A stretch of 64,000 nucleotides of DNA from Rhodobacteraceae bacterium D3-12 (GCA_025916135.1 CP104793.1:4253001-4317000); one strand, 5' to 3'. Counted from the stretch's first letter, positions 34,612 through 44,288 are shown. Notes: a model not told the origin generated them from the sequence alone. Numbers and translations are program-made.

Positions 34612-36842
34612 ATGACGGGTCAGATTAATAGAAACTCGAGTGTTGCCGATTGGCGGCTAGCCGCCCAGGAAGCGGCACAAAGCGCACGTCAATCGGGGGC
34701 GAAGGCCCTGTCCGAAATCTCGGCAAAGGCTGTTCTGTCCAGCCATGGGGTTTCGACGCCACTCGGCAAGTGGTTGGCGCGGCCGGAGGATGCAACGGAA
34801 AATGCTCTTGGCCAACTAACGCCGCCGTTGGTTGCCAAGCTTGTAACACGTGCCGGAGTTCACAAGAGCGATTTTGGTGGAGTTCAGTTAAATCTTAACA
34901 ACGCCGCAGAGGTCAGCGCCGCACTTTCAGCGATTAACGCCGCAGCAGCTAAGGCAGGGATCGAACCGGACGGGTTTTTGGTGGAAGAGCAGGCCGCTCC
35001 GGGTGTTGAACTGGTGCTTGGCGGGGTTTTCGACCCGCGTTTTGGCCCCTGCGTGATGGTCGGACTTGGTGGGGTCTTCGTTGAGATATTCGAAGACGTC
35101 GCCTTTCGCGTCTGTCCGATAGACGAAAATGAAGCACGCGAGATGCTGGCAGAACTTAAGGCGCGACCCATTCTTTCCGGAGTGCGCGGACGCGATGGCG
35201 TAGACGTTGATGCGCTGGTGGCAGCTTTGGTCGCCTTTGGTGGCCCCAGGGGAGTAATGATGGCGTTTGAAGGCCAAGCGGTGGAAATTGACGTGAATCC
35301 ATTAATCGCAGGACCTGGAGGTGCTGTTGCAGCAGACGCTCGAATCATGTTGAGCGCCAGCGCCAACGCAGCTCTTGAGCCCGCTCCACCCATAGATATG
35401 CAGGTGACACGCGAAATGTTCCGTCCGCTGTTTCGACCTAAGAGCATCGCTATACTTGGTGCGTCATCATCTGGCAGCGGCTTTGGTAACGAGGTGATTA
35501 GCCACAGCCTTGCTTTTGGTTATCAAGGACGCATCACTCCGATACATCCGACCGCTTCCGAGATACAGGGTTTAAAAACTTCGCAATCCTTCGCCTCGAT
35601 GTCGGAGCCGGTTGATTTTGCCTATGTTGCGATTGGTGCCGATGCAGCGTTGGAGGCACTTGGTACAGCCCCTAACAAGGCACATTTTGTGCAAGTCATG
35701 TCCTCCGGTTTCGGCGAAAGTCAGGATACAGTGAAGGAACGTCGTCTGCTGGAAATTGCGAAAGCAAATGGTTTCCGCCTTCTCGGGCCGAACTGTCTTG
35801 GCGTCCATTCGCCCCGTGGAGGATTGACCTTTGTTGGCGGGGCCGATTCAACGCCTGGCAACATAGGGGTGATCTCTCAATCTGGCGGGTTGGCCGTCGA
35901 TGTAATTCTGAAAGGCGGCGCTCGGGGGCTCAAGTTCTCGGCGGTAACCACGCTGGGCAACAGTGCAGATTTGACGCCCGCAGACCTATTGGAGCATCAT
36001 TTCGCAGATCCCGAAACTGATGTTATCGGCCTTTACCTAGAAGACGTGCGAGATGGCAGGCGCTTCGTGCAGCGCTTGAAAGAACACGCCTGCGAAAAGC
36101 CGGTAGTAATGCTTGTTGGGGGACGAACCGAGGCTGGGGGCGCGCTGCTGCTTCGCATACAGGAGCGTTGGCGGCAGATGCTCGGCTTTGGTCCGGGATT
36201 GAACGTCAAACAGGTGCGGTAATAGTTGATACCTTGGAAGAATTCTTGAATGCACTTCTTGTCTTACAGTTCCGAAACTGCCGTAAGGACAGCCCTACGC
36301 AGCGTGTTGCACTATTCGGTAATGGGGGCGGGTCAAGCGTTTTGGCCGCAGACGCTTTTGCGCGAAACGGGCTGGAGATACCGCAGTTTTCCGCCTCTAC
36401 GTTGGCTCGATTGGAGGCGCTGAGCCTACCACCGGGCACAGGGTTAGCCAATCCTGTAGACACTCCCGCTGGGACGTTACGCCATCGTGACGGCGCGGTT
36501 GCAAACGAAATCCTTGATATACTGGTTGGAGAAGCAACCCTCGATGCAATTGTTCTACACGTCAACCTTCCAGTCTTTACCAGTTCGACCAATCAACGTG
36601 TGGATGTCATCGGTGGGTTAGTGAGCGGAGCGATGAGAGTTGGCGCTGCAAACTCTGATGCCCCACGCATAGTTCTTGTACTGCGTTCTGATGGAGCTGA
36701 GGTGACCGATGCACGGCGAAGAGCTGACCGACATATTGCTCTTGACGCGGGGATCGCCGTTTTTGACGAATTGCCCGAAGCGGCAAAAGCGCTGGGAGCG
36801 CTAGCGCGTTGGGAGTCGGCAGTAAAAAGGCGTCGGGCTTAG
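34612..36842 (+). CDS. ADP-forming acyl-CoA synthetase, fused subunits (one frameshift)
   Basis: About 743 aa when repaired. Residues about 1-250 are an ATP-grasp domain (LLSSHGVSTPLGKWL-like start, VAKLVTRAGVHKSDFGGV, IDVNPLIAGPGG). The rest is the CoA-binding and ligase part (RPKSIAILGASSSGSGFGNE, GFRLLGPNCLGVHSPRGG, NIGVISQSGGLAVD). The phosphohistidine motif AASHTGALAADARLW is only seen after restoring one G lost in the run 36136-36140; without it translation ends at 36222. The beta-then-alpha domain order is the reverse of archaeal acetate-CoA ligase but usual in bacterial versions. It makes acyl-CoA with ATP giving ADP. It probably activates the acid imported by the TAXI-TRAP system for the carboxylase encoded downstream. 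Confidence 0.82.
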
Positions 36843-37551
36843 CCCGACTCCTTAGACTCTAGCAAGATACTAACCGCCATGTCTTTTGAACGGTTGACCA
36901 TCTTGCGAACGGTTTCCTCAGCGCCATCGCCGTCGCCTGCCTCGATCCGCTCTAACAGCCTTGTCCAGTTTTGAGCCGATTGAGCGCGCCGCTCCTTTGT
37001 TGCGAGACCGAGCCGGGCATATCGGATCGTCTGATGAAGCAATGAAAAGATAATCTCGGCCAGCCGCGTGCTTCCGGTTCTGATACACAGGTTAATGTTG
37101 GCTTCTTGGACTTTGGCCAGATAGGCGTCAGTCACATCTTCACCTTCGCCGAGCTCAACTAGTTTGTTCAGCTCGGCCACCGTTGCACGCAATTCTGCAT
37201 TAACTGTTTCATCACCCATCAATGCGGCACGCCGACCCGCCAACCCAAGCAATGTAGCTCGAATTTCAAACACGTCTTCAACTTCGTCGATCGACAGCTT
37301 GGTTACGATTGCTCCACGCCTCGGCTTGATGCTAACGAGCCCCTTTTTTCAAGAATCCGTAGCGCCTCGCGCACCGGCCCGCGGCTGACCTGAAACCTTT
37401 CTGAGACTGCAACCTCGTGGATGCGGTCTCCGGGTTCATAGTCACCTCTGGCAATTGAATCGGCCAGTTGGCTCGCAATCTGCTCTGAGAGAGAGAGGGC
37501 TTCTCCACCCGTAATTTGAGAGCGAAGAACTGTCGGTGGTTTCGACTTCAC
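36839..37551 (-). CDS. GntR/FadR-type regulator with FCD domain (one frameshift)
   Basis: About 237 aa when repaired. The winged helix reads LSEQIASQLADSIARGDYEP, GDRIHEVAVSERFQVSRGPV and REALRILEKRG. One base is missing in the run CCCCTTTTTT (37340-37349), after which the frame resumes LVSIKPRRGAIVTKLSIDEV, EDVFEIRATLLGLAGRRA and an all-helical FCD domain with its metal-ligand His in SLLHQTIRYARLG. FCD regulators sense organic acids and usually repress their catabolic genes. It lies between the CoA ligase (convergent) and the carboxylase genes (same strand), so it is the likely regulator of the 29.9-41.3 kb cluster. Confidence 0.82.
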
Positions 37552-37623
37552 AGTAAACTCCGTTTCGACTCTATATCTCCGCTCAGACCAATAGTAGAAA
37601 ACTAAGGAGTATCCAACCGCGTT

Positions 37624-37845
37624 TCACGTTTCCATGGTTGCGATATGCTGTCCTTCTCCAACGTTCGCGCCTTCGTCAATATGAAGCCCCGTTATGCGTC
37701 CATCTTCGGGGGCAAGCACTGGGATTTCCATTTTCATCGACTCAAGTATCATGATTACATCGTCTTCACTAACTTTATCGCCGATACTAGCTTCGATCTT
37801 CCATACGGTTCCAGTAATCTCTGATTCTACTTTGATTTCTGCCAT
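37624..37845 (-). CDS. Small biotin carboxyl carrier protein
   Basis: 73 aa, a single biotinyl/lipoyl domain. ILESMKMEIPV contains the Met-Lys-Met motif whose Lys carries biotin, and VKVEGQ-type strands surround it (KVSEDDVIMI, GANVGEGQHIATME). At this size it is a free-standing carrier like those of methylmalonyl-CoA decarboxylase and some propionyl-CoA carboxylases, not a classic 150-aa AccB. It lies 34 bp downstream of the carboxyltransferase gene in the same operon and must be shared with the biotin carboxylase at 39968. Confidence 0.9.
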   Translation of the reverse strand: MAEIKVESEITGTVWKIEASIGDKVSEDDVIMILESMKMEIPVLAPEDGRITGLHIDEGANVGEGQHIATMET

Positions 37846-37879
37846 GTGTCACTCCTGATCAAGAAAACTGCGTTATAAT

Positions 37880-39421
37880 TCAAAAGGTGGTTGGCCAACT
37901 GGAAAGCTTGCGCTGCGAGAGACCTTTGTCCATCGCTCTCGAATGAACATCCATCATCTTAATCAGCCAATCACGAGTTTCGCGCGGATCAAGTACGGAT
38001 TGCGCGGAATAAATCGCTGCTAGGTCATAGGCTGAAGTTTCACGGCCGATTTCCTGCTTCAACTCCTCGAATTTCTGCGGATCGCCTTCTGCGGTAACTC
38101 CGTAGACGACGTTCACGCCGATGTTTGGGTCCATAAAGCCAACCTCAGCGGTGAACCACGCCCCCATCTCATCCGAATTGCGGGATCCACCCATATTAAG
38201 ATAGGCTTGCCCATAAGACTTTCGCGTAACTATCGAGAATTTCGGCACGGTGCACATCTGAAGCGCGCTCATGAAATTCATGATCTTGCCTGGCGCTTTG
38301 CGTTTTTCGCCTTCGATTCCGATCAGGAAGCCCGGAGTGTCGGTCAGCATGATAATTGGGATGTTGAAGCTGTCGCATAGAACAAGGAAGCTGGTGATTT
38401 TATCGCAACCATCGGGGTCAAGAGCGCCGGCCTTGAACATCGGGTTGGATGCGACGAAACCAACCACCTTACCATTCATCCTAGCGAGGGCCGTAGTCGC
38501 GGCCTTACCGAATTTTGGTTTCAGTTCAAATATGCTGTCGGGATCTGCGATTGCTTTTATCAGCTTGCGAACGTCATAAACTTTTTGACGTTGTATGGGA
38601 ACAATATCGAGGATTTCTTCAGGGTTGGGCAGCGTTGTGGGGTCAGGTGGAGCTGTGTCCGGAGGACACTCACCTGCGTGTGAAGGAAGATAGGACAGAA
38701 ACTTTTTGACAAGCTCGAGCGCCTCATCATCTGTATCAACCGCATAGTCGACAAGGCCTGTCTTTTCAGTGTGCAGCTTCCATCCGCCCAATTCTTCGGG
38801 GTCCACAGCTTCTCGGATGGCTAGCGAAGTAACACGAGGGGATGAAACTGCAAGGCAGCCTCCCTTTCTCATCACTACGAAATCCGAAAGCATCGTGAAC
38901 CATGTCCCTGTGCCAAAACTAGGACCTAAACAGGCCGCTACGTAAGGGATACGTCGATCACGAACGAACTGAGTAGGATCTTGCCCCAGAGCGCCAGTAC
39001 CCTGCGCGCCCATCGTATCGGGTATGCGCGCACCCGAGGTTTCATTCAGAAAGATGATCGGCATTCCGTTCTGCGCAGCCGTCCGGCGTATGTGGCCCAT
39101 TTTCTTTACATTTGTCAGACTGGACGAAGCGCCCAGTGTGGTAATGTCACAAGAAACAATTGCTGTAGGTCTCCCATCAATTTTGCCAAATCCGCAGACC
39201 TTACCGTCGGCGGGGCTGCGGTCACGCATTTCGGGGATGTGTGAGGTCGCAAACATGCCCGTTTCTGTAAAACTGTTTGCATCAAAGATCGCATCTAGCC
39301 TTTCGCGCGCATTGAGCATTCCAGCATCCTCGCGCTTTGCCATCTTTTCAGCTCCACCCATAGCAAGGATTCTCTCCTTGAGCGCTTCATGTTCGTCGAT
39401 CAATCGTTTGTAGTCGGACAT
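37880..39421 (-). CDS. Acyl-CoA carboxylase carboxyltransferase subunit (PccB/MmdA-like)
   Basis: 513 aa with the two crotonase-like halves of the propionyl/methylmalonyl-CoA carboxyltransferase family: LNARERLDAIFDANSFTETG, GASSSLTNVKKMGHI, IFLNETSGARIPDTMG, CLGPSFGTGTWFTMLSDFVV, then FVASNPMFKAGALDPDGCDK, LTDTPGFLIGIEGEKRKAPG and RKSYGQAYLNMGGS. It moves CO2 from biotin to an acyl-CoA alpha or vinylogous gamma carbon. It forms an enzyme with the small carrier (37624) and the biotin carboxylase (39968, divergent). The acyl specificity cannot be read from the sequence. Confidence 0.9.
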   Translation of the reverse strand: MSDYKRLIDEHEALKERILAMGGAEKMAKREDAGMLNARERLDAIFDANSFTETGMFATSHIPEMRDRSPADGKVCGFGKIDGRPTAIVSCDITTLGASSSLTNVKKMGHIRRTAAQNGMPIIFLNETSGARIPDTMGAQGTGALGQDPTQFVRDRRIPYVAACLGPSFGTGTWFTMLSDFVVMRKGGCLAVSSPRVTSLAIREAVDPEELGGWKLHTEKTGLVDYAVDTDDEALELVKKFLSYLPSHAGECPPDTAPPDPTTLPNPEEILDIVPIQRQKVYDVRKLIKAIADPDSIFELKPKFGKAATTALARMNGKVVGFVASNPMFKAGALDPDGCDKITSFLVLCDSFNIPIIMLTDTPGFLIGIEGEKRKAPGKIMNFMSALQMCTVPKFSIVTRKSYGQAYLNMGGSRNSDEMGAWFTAEVGFMDPNIGVNVVYGVTAEGDPQKFEELKQEIGRETSAYDLAAIYSAQSVLDPRETRDWLIKMMDVHSRAMDKGLSQRKLSSWPTTF

Positions 39422-39474
39422 CTGGCCCCCTCGATCACTTTTTGGCTTGCCATCCCATCAACTCCAAAAGTATT

Positions 39475-39492
39475 CATAATGTCAACATTATG
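39475..39492. promoter_or_regulatory. Palindromic operator over a -35 box
   Basis: CATAATGTCAACATTATG is a 7-bp inverted repeat with a TCAA centre, 54 bp before the carboxyltransferase start. The minus strand contains TTGACA, so a bound dimer would mask the -35 region of the carboxyltransferase-carrier operon. The nearby FCD regulator is the likely reader. Confidence 0.45.
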
Positions 39493-39560
39493 CTTTTAGC
39501 GTGGGTCTGAACTGTTGCTAATCGAGTCTTCCGACAACGAACTAAAGGAAAACGACGCCA

Positions 39561-39890
39561 ATGAACTGGAAGCCTGAGACTGACAAGTTCGCATGGCGTA
39601 GCAAAATTGCACGCCTGCTCGGTGGCAAAAATGCGTCCGATTATCAGCATTCGCTACAGCGCGAGATGCAGATCGTAGTCGAACCAACAAAGCTTAGGGC
39701 GAGCGATTTTTCCGTGAAATCGCCGCTGCTTGGGAAACGGCGAACTATGGCAAAAACCATAGTTCCGTCTTGGCTGCTCCCTCGATTGCAGTAATTGGTC
39801 AGGTAAGAGGCGAAGAGAACTGGGTTCTTATCAACGTTCTTATCAACCGAGGTGATTTGAAAACTCATGGAGGATCTTAAGAAGCGTCAA
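39561..39890 (+). pseudogene. Remnant of a second acyl-CoA carboxyltransferase N-terminus
   Basis: ATG 39561 begins MNWKPETDKFAWRSKIARLL then GGKNAS, like the start of MCC/PCC-type carboxyltransferases (WxPEIDELxxRRxxAxxxGG). The expected RERID motif does not follow and the open frame ends at 39794. Another frame over 39700-39880 reads FFREIAAAWETANYGKNHSS then AVIGQVRGEENWVLINVL. It looks like a gene reduced by deletions, left between the divergent carboxylase genes. Weak call. Confidence 0.3.
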
Positions 39891-39967
39891 TAATGCCAAA
39901 TAAGGCCCTAGCCAGAACAGGTTGGAAGCAAAGGGCGCGCTATCCGTTTTTAACCAAAGGAACACTC

Positions 39968-41326
39968 ATGAAGAAGATATTGATCGCCAATCGCGGCGAG
40001 ATCGCCTGTCGAATTGGCCGCGCTGCACATTCACTCGGGTGGGATACAGTCGCCATCTATTCGGACGCCGATACGGACTCGCTTCATGTCGAAGAAGCAG
40101 ACGAGGCAGTTCATATCGGCCCCGCTCCGGCGGCACAAAGCTATTTACGCGTTGACGCTATACTTGAGGCTGCCAAGGCAACCGGGGCGGACGGAATTCA
40201 CCCCGGTTATGGTTTCCTTGCTGAAAACGCGGCGTTTGCGAGAAAAGTGCAAGAGGCTGGATTGATGTGGATCGGGCCCAGCGCAAAATCCATAGAAGAT
40301 ATGGGCGACAAGGAACGTGCGCGCGCCCTAGCACAAGCTGCGGGCGTACCGGTGCTACCCGGTTCCGAAAGGCTCACAGCCGAGGATTTGCACGAACTGG
40401 ACGCGGCCGCCGCAGAAATCGGCTTTCCTTTACTGGTTAAGGCTTCTGCTGGCGGCGGCGGGATCGGAATGCGGCGGGTCGACCGACCCGAGCAGTTAGC
40501 GAAAGCTGTCAATTCAACGCAAGAAATGGCGGCACGTAGCTTTGGCGATGGGTCGGTCTATCTAGAACGATTCGTCGCTCGCGCACGCCATGTCGAGATT
40601 CAAATTTTCGGTCTAGGTGACGGGCGTGCCTTCCATCTGTTTGAGCGGGATTGTTCAACCCAACGCCGGTTCCAGAAAGTTATTGAAGAAAGCCCAGCGC
40701 CCAACCTAGATTCTAAAATTACGGCTCGCATGGGAGAGAGTGCACGAGCGCTAGCAGCTGCGCAGAACTATAGCGGAGCGGGTACGGTCGAGTTCATCGT
40801 CGACGCGGACTCCGGAGAATTCTATTTTCTAGAGATGAACACCCGTATCCAAGTCGAGCACCCCGTCACAGAAATGATCTGCGACGTTGATCTTGTCGCG
40901 ATGCAAATCCGTCACGCCGCAGGCGAAGACCTTGAAGGTGAGCTTTGTGCTATCAACCGCCAAGGCGTGGCGGTGGAATGCCGTCTTTATGCCGAAAATC
41001 CCAATAAACTTTTTTTGCCTGCTCCCGGAACACTCTCCGTCTTCGAAACCCCCAAAGATATAGAGGGTGTCCGCATCGATACCGGAGTTCGGGAAGGAGC
41101 AGTTATCACGCCCTACTATGACCCTATGATTGCAAAGGTCTTGGCTTGGGGCGAAACACGAAAAGTGGCATTAGACCGAGCCGCCAAAGCACTTAGCGCG
41201 ACCCGGATAGAAGGGCTGATGACCAATCGTGACTTCCTGATCGCCGTTTTGCAGGATGATGAATTCAGTAGAGGAGAAGTCTGGACCGGTTATGTTGATG
41301 CGCGGCGCAAGGATCTTATCGCATGA
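39968..41326 (+). CDS. Biotin carboxylase subunit of an acyl-CoA carboxylase (AccC-like)
   Basis: 452 aa, from ATG 39968 because the protein then begins KKILIANRGEIACRIGRAA as in all AccC; a longer frame from 39893 adds only an unrelated tail. Further motifs: GIHPGYGFLAENAAFA, PLLVKASAGGGGIGMRRV (ATP-grasp glycine loop), YLERFVARARHVEIQI, FERDCSTQRRFQKVIEESPA and FLEMNTRIQVEHPVTEM. It ends without a carrier domain, so it needs the separate 73-aa biotin protein at 37624. It carboxylates biotin with ATP and bicarbonate. A relic of an IS3-type element lies right after it. Confidence 0.92.
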   Translation: MKKILIANRGEIACRIGRAAHSLGWDTVAIYSDADTDSLHVEEADEAVHIGPAPAAQSYLRVDAILEAAKATGADGIHPGYGFLAENAAFARKVQEAGLMWIGPSAKSIEDMGDKERARALAQAAGVPVLPGSERLTAEDLHELDAAAAEIGFPLLVKASAGGGGIGMRRVDRPEQLAKAVNSTQEMAARSFGDGSVYLERFVARARHVEIQIFGLGDGRAFHLFERDCSTQRRFQKVIEESPAPNLDSKITARMGESARALAAAQNYSGAGTVEFIVDADSGEFYFLEMNTRIQVEHPVTEMICDVDLVAMQIRHAAGEDLEGELCAINRQGVAVECRLYAENPNKLFLPAPGTLSVFETPKDIEGVRIDTGVREGAVITPYYDPMIAKVLAWGETRKVALDRAAKALSATRIEGLMTNRDFLIAVLQDDEFSRGEVWTGYVDARRKDLIA

Positions 41327-41354
41327 CGTTGCTCTAGCATCTGAGTTGCCCCTA

Positions 41355-41551
41355 GTATTGCGGTAATAGGTCTGTTCAGTCACGCCAATTTGTCTGATCG
41401 CGTCCAGGCGGGGCATTCCTTGCCCCGTCAGAACCTCAATCTGCCGTAACTTCGTAACAATTTCCTCGGGCTTCGGTCGCTTGTTTGACATGTGTTTCCT
41501 CCGTTTTCCTAAACATAGCGGAGGACCACTTCAGCAGGGGAGGATCAACAC
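41355..41551 (-). mobile_element. IS3-type relic: left end and orfA start
   Basis: The minus strand 41491-41360 reads MSNKRPKPEEIVTKLRQIEV, LTGQGMPRLDAIRQIGVTEQ and TYYR, the helix-turn-helix start of IS3-family OrfA, then loses similarity. Upstream, 41551-41521 carries the terminal repeat TGTTGATCCTCCCCTGCTGA. OrfB and the other end are missing. It differs from the complete IS at 42401. Confidence 0.65.
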
Positions 41552-41798
41552 AGCATGATTGCCTCGCACAAGCAGCGAATGGCTCCTTCTCGCCCTTGGT
41601 GCCGGGTGCGATCCTGGACAAATCCGACCCATACCAGCCGTCTGCCGCCCCGTTCGTTGCTGCGATGCAGCTTCCTCGAACCAGTCATTCGTGCATGTCG
41701 CAGCATATTGTTCAGTTAATCGTCTGTCAGCGGGACGAAGTTGGCATTAATTGATGCGGCGTGATAGGTCTTCAATCTCACTTTGAAAGGGCTTAGAT

Positions 41799-42314
41799 GT
41801 GTCAAGAAAGCTGCTAGATGAGATCAATGGTGGTGAATACGGTAATCCTCTCAAGCAGTTCCATAGGGATGCCATGCTTGACCTGATTCTGGCATGGGGC
41901 TCATTGGATGGAGCGCTAACTATTCTCGTTTCTGCATTTACAGGCGAAGAACTCCATAATGCCGCGAGTCGTTTGCTGAAGTTAAAGGGCTCAGACAAAC
42001 TCTTGGAAATCGCCCGAACACTTGAAGAGAATGAACAATACTCTCAAATTGCGAAAAACTTCAAAAGATTGAAGAAACGCTACGAGAAACATTCTAAACC
42101 ACGAAACCGCATCGCACATGGCCACTGTGCCGGATACTTACTAGGCGATGAGCAGTACTTGGTATTCGCAGTCGCTGAGTCCGAAGGAGTGGATCGAATG
42201 GTTGCTGAGGGGATTCCTGTCGAAAAAATAATTGCCGCCACAGAGTATGGACAAAAACTAACCGTATTTGCTTCGCAGACGGCAGAAAAGCTCTGGGCTG
42301 CTCGGGCAACATGA
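41799..42314 (+). CDS. HEPN-like hypothetical protein
   Basis: 171 aa from a GTG start; no family is recognised with certainty. It is all-helical in look, with a charged middle (KNFKRLKKRYEKHSKPRNRI). The piece RNRIAHGH fits the Rx4H motif (R, four residues, H) of HEPN domains, many of which are RNases in toxin-antitoxin, abortive-infection or restriction systems. Others are non-catalytic. It stands alone between an IS3 relic and a complete IS with no obvious antitoxin partner. Codon use and base composition are AT-richer than the backbone. Confidence 0.45.
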   Translation: MSRKLLDEINGGEYGNPLKQFHRDAMLDLILAWGSLDGALTILVSAFTGEELHNAASRLLKLKGSDKLLEIARTLEENEQYSQIAKNFKRLKKRYEKHSKPRNRIAHGHCAGYLLGDEQYLVFAVAESEGVDRMVAEGIPVEKIIAATEYGQKLTVFASQTAEKLWAARAT

Positions 42315-42474
42315 ACACGTGAGTGGGCTCTAACGTCTGCAAGATAGGCAACACTAGCAGGAGTTCACATCGACGTCCGCGCAGCAGCATTTTTGCAGGG
42401 GTGTCAGTCGTCATATAAAATGGGACATCAGAGCGGCTTGAACATTGGAGGCTCTGGTTCGGTTGCGTGATTGA

Positions 42475-43455
42475 TTATGCGGCTTGTTTTTGATGTTGCA
42501 AGCGGCGTTGTCGGATCGTCAGTTTCTTGATCTTCTCCCTTTCTCTCAGAATGGCTTTGTCCCGTCCAAAGTAGACGTCGGCGGGTGTGACGTTATTCAG
42601 GCTCTCGTGGTAGCGCTGGTTGTTGTAGTAGTCGACGAAGGCCCCGATCTGTCGCTCGAGATCACCGGGCAGGTAGTAATTCTCCAGCAGAACACGGTTC
42701 TTCATGGTCTGATGCCATCGTTCTATTTTGCCTTGGGTTTGCGGGTGGAATGGCGCTCCGCGAACGTGGTCCATCTTCTGATCCTCCAGCCATTTGGCCA
42801 GATCGCCAGAGATGTAACAGGATCCGTTGTCGCTGAGCAGACGGGGTTTGTGTCGGACCACGGCCTGGTCGCAGCCCGATGCCTGAAGCGCCAGCTCGAT
42901 CGTGCTGGTCACATCCTCGGCCCGCATGTTCGTGCAGAGCTTCCAGGCGATGATGTAGCGGCTGTAGTCGTCGAGGATGGTGGACAGGTAATACCAGCCC
43001 CAGCCAATGATCTTGAAGTAGGTGAAGTCAGTCTGCCACATCTGGTTGATGGCGGTGGTCTTGTCCGTGAACTCATCGGCGGCCTTGATCACCACGTAGT
43101 CCGGCGCAGTAATCAGATCAGCGGCTTTCAGGATGCGGTAAACCGATGATTCAGAGACAAAATATCGCTTCTCATCGGTATATTTAACGGCCAGCTCGCG
43201 TGTGGTCAGTGCCTCATGCTCCAACGCAAACTCGATCAGATCGTCACGGCGGATATCAGGGATGCGGTTCCAGACCGACTTTGGACGTGGCGAACGATCT
43301 GCCAAGGCATCCAAGCCACCTTCGACATATCGGTCATACCATCGGTAAAATGTGGTGCGCGGGATGCCCAGCATATCAAGGGTCTTCTTGGTTGGCAGAT
43401 GCGACCCTTCAACTGTGCGAATGATCTCCAACTTCTCGGTTGCTGGATACCTCAT
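42475..43455 (-). CDS. IS3-family transposase OrfB (DDE integrase core)
   Basis: 326 aa. The start at 43455 overlaps the OrfA stop (ATGA). An N-terminal helix-turn-helix (KKTLDMLGIPRTTFYRWYDR) is followed by an rve core with the catalytic acids Asp in QTDFTYFKI, Asp in LLSDNGSCYIS and Glu in HPQTQGKIERWHQTMK. The usual C-terminal YNNQRYHESLNNVTPADVY is present. It catalyses copy-out transposition of the element at 42401-43912, together with OrfA. Confidence 0.92.
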   Translation of the reverse strand: MRYPATEKLEIIRTVEGSHLPTKKTLDMLGIPRTTFYRWYDRYVEGGLDALADRSPRPKSVWNRIPDIRRDDLIEFALEHEALTTRELAVKYTDEKRYFVSESSVYRILKAADLITAPDYVVIKAADEFTDKTTAINQMWQTDFTYFKIIGWGWYYLSTILDDYSRYIIAWKLCTNMRAEDVTSTIELALQASGCDQAVVRHKPRLLSDNGSCYISGDLAKWLEDQKMDHVRGAPFHPQTQGKIERWHQTMKNRVLLENYYLPGDLERQIGAFVDYYNNQRYHESLNNVTPADVYFGRDKAILREREKIKKLTIRQRRLQHQKQAA

Positions 43456-43826
43456 TCCTCGAACTCCCCAGCCCCTGTCATGCTTTTTTTGAGCAGACGG
43501 TTTTCCAAGGTGAGGTCGGCCACGCATTCCTTCAGGGCCATGGCCTCAGATCTCAACTCCTTCACCTCAGGCGATGTCGCTTGACGCGCCGTGTCGCCGG
43601 AAAGACGACGCTTTCCAGCCTCAAGGAATTCCTTCGACCAAGTGTAATACAGGCTGTCAGAAATACCCTCGCGGCGACATAACGCCGAGATGCTTTCCTC
43701 CCCGCGCAATCCGGCCAAAACAATGCGGATCTTCTCCTCCGCCGAGTAGGTCTGGCGGGTCTTGCGGCGGATGTTTTTGACCAGCTTGTCAGCTGCGCCT
43801 TTCGATGTTCCGGGCTTCTTGTTCAT
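43452..43826 (-). CDS. IS3-family transposase OrfA
   Basis: 124 aa with a helix-turn-helix (TYSAEEKIRIVLAGLRGEES, ISALCRREGISDSLYYTWSK) and a C-terminal leucine-zipper-like coiled coil (VKELRSEAMALKECVADLTL, ENRLLKKS). It binds the IS ends and, in this family, joins OrfB. Here the two are linked by an ATGA stop-start overlap rather than a visible slippery A-run, so coupling by reinitiation is likely. Confidence 0.9.
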   Translation of the reverse strand: MNKKPGTSKGAADKLVKNIRRKTRQTYSAEEKIRIVLAGLRGEESISALCRREGISDSLYYTWSKEFLEAGKRRLSGDTARQATSPEVKELRSEAMALKECVADLTLENRLLKKSMTGAGEFEE

Positions 43827-43991
43827 CTTCGCTCCTTAAAGGCTACGATGAACCAGAAACCCTCCGTTATTCAAATCCTCATATCTGTCCCATAGGTGCT
43901 GACGTCAGACACTGGTTGACACACTGGACATGGCGCAGTTCCGTATCGATGATACCAGCGGCCTCCGAGTTTGCGGGTCAGTGTTTGAGCA

Positions 43992-44210
43992 TCATGCATC
44001 GTCGCGGTCCGCTTTGGCAGCTTCAATTACCGCGACGATCTCAGATTGCGGCCAGCGAGAGGCAGCACCCAGCTTTACTGGGCGGGTAATTGTGCCATCA
44101 GCAACCCTCCGCCAGAACGTAGGAAGGCTGATATTGAGAACTTTCGCGCCTTCGCGGGCGGTCAAAAGGGGATCAATCGGCCCCAAGTCAGATGCAGTAT
44201 TTTTAGACAT
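43992..44210 (-). CDS. AlpA-like helix-turn-helix protein (excisionase type)
   Basis: 72 aa. LLTAREGAKVLNISLPTFWR then RVADGTITRPVKLGAASRW is the MerR/AlpA winged helix found in P4-like islands, where AlpA activates integrase expression and excision. The position, about 1 kb from the tyrosine recombinase at the island's right end, fits that role: a recombination directionality factor or integrase activator. Confidence 0.75.
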   Translation of the reverse strand: MSKNTASDLGPIDPLLTAREGAKVLNISLPTFWRRVADGTITRPVKLGAASRWPQSEIVAVIEAAKADRDDA

Positions 44211-44288
44211 CAGAGTCTCCAGTCATTTGAGATGATTGGAGACTGATTGAGTCCTGTTGACATGTCGTCGGATTAGTAACGCGCCCTA

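Larger units (their letters stand above)
42401..43912 (-). mobile_element. IS3-family insertion sequence (complete, about 1.5 kb)
   Basis: OrfA and OrfB are intact and translationally coupled. The ends match as imperfect inverted repeats: GTGTCAGTCGTCA then AATGGGACA on the left, and on the opposite strand of the right end GTGTCTGACGTCA then TATGGGACA. I see no clear target duplication. The element may still be active. Confidence 0.75.
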
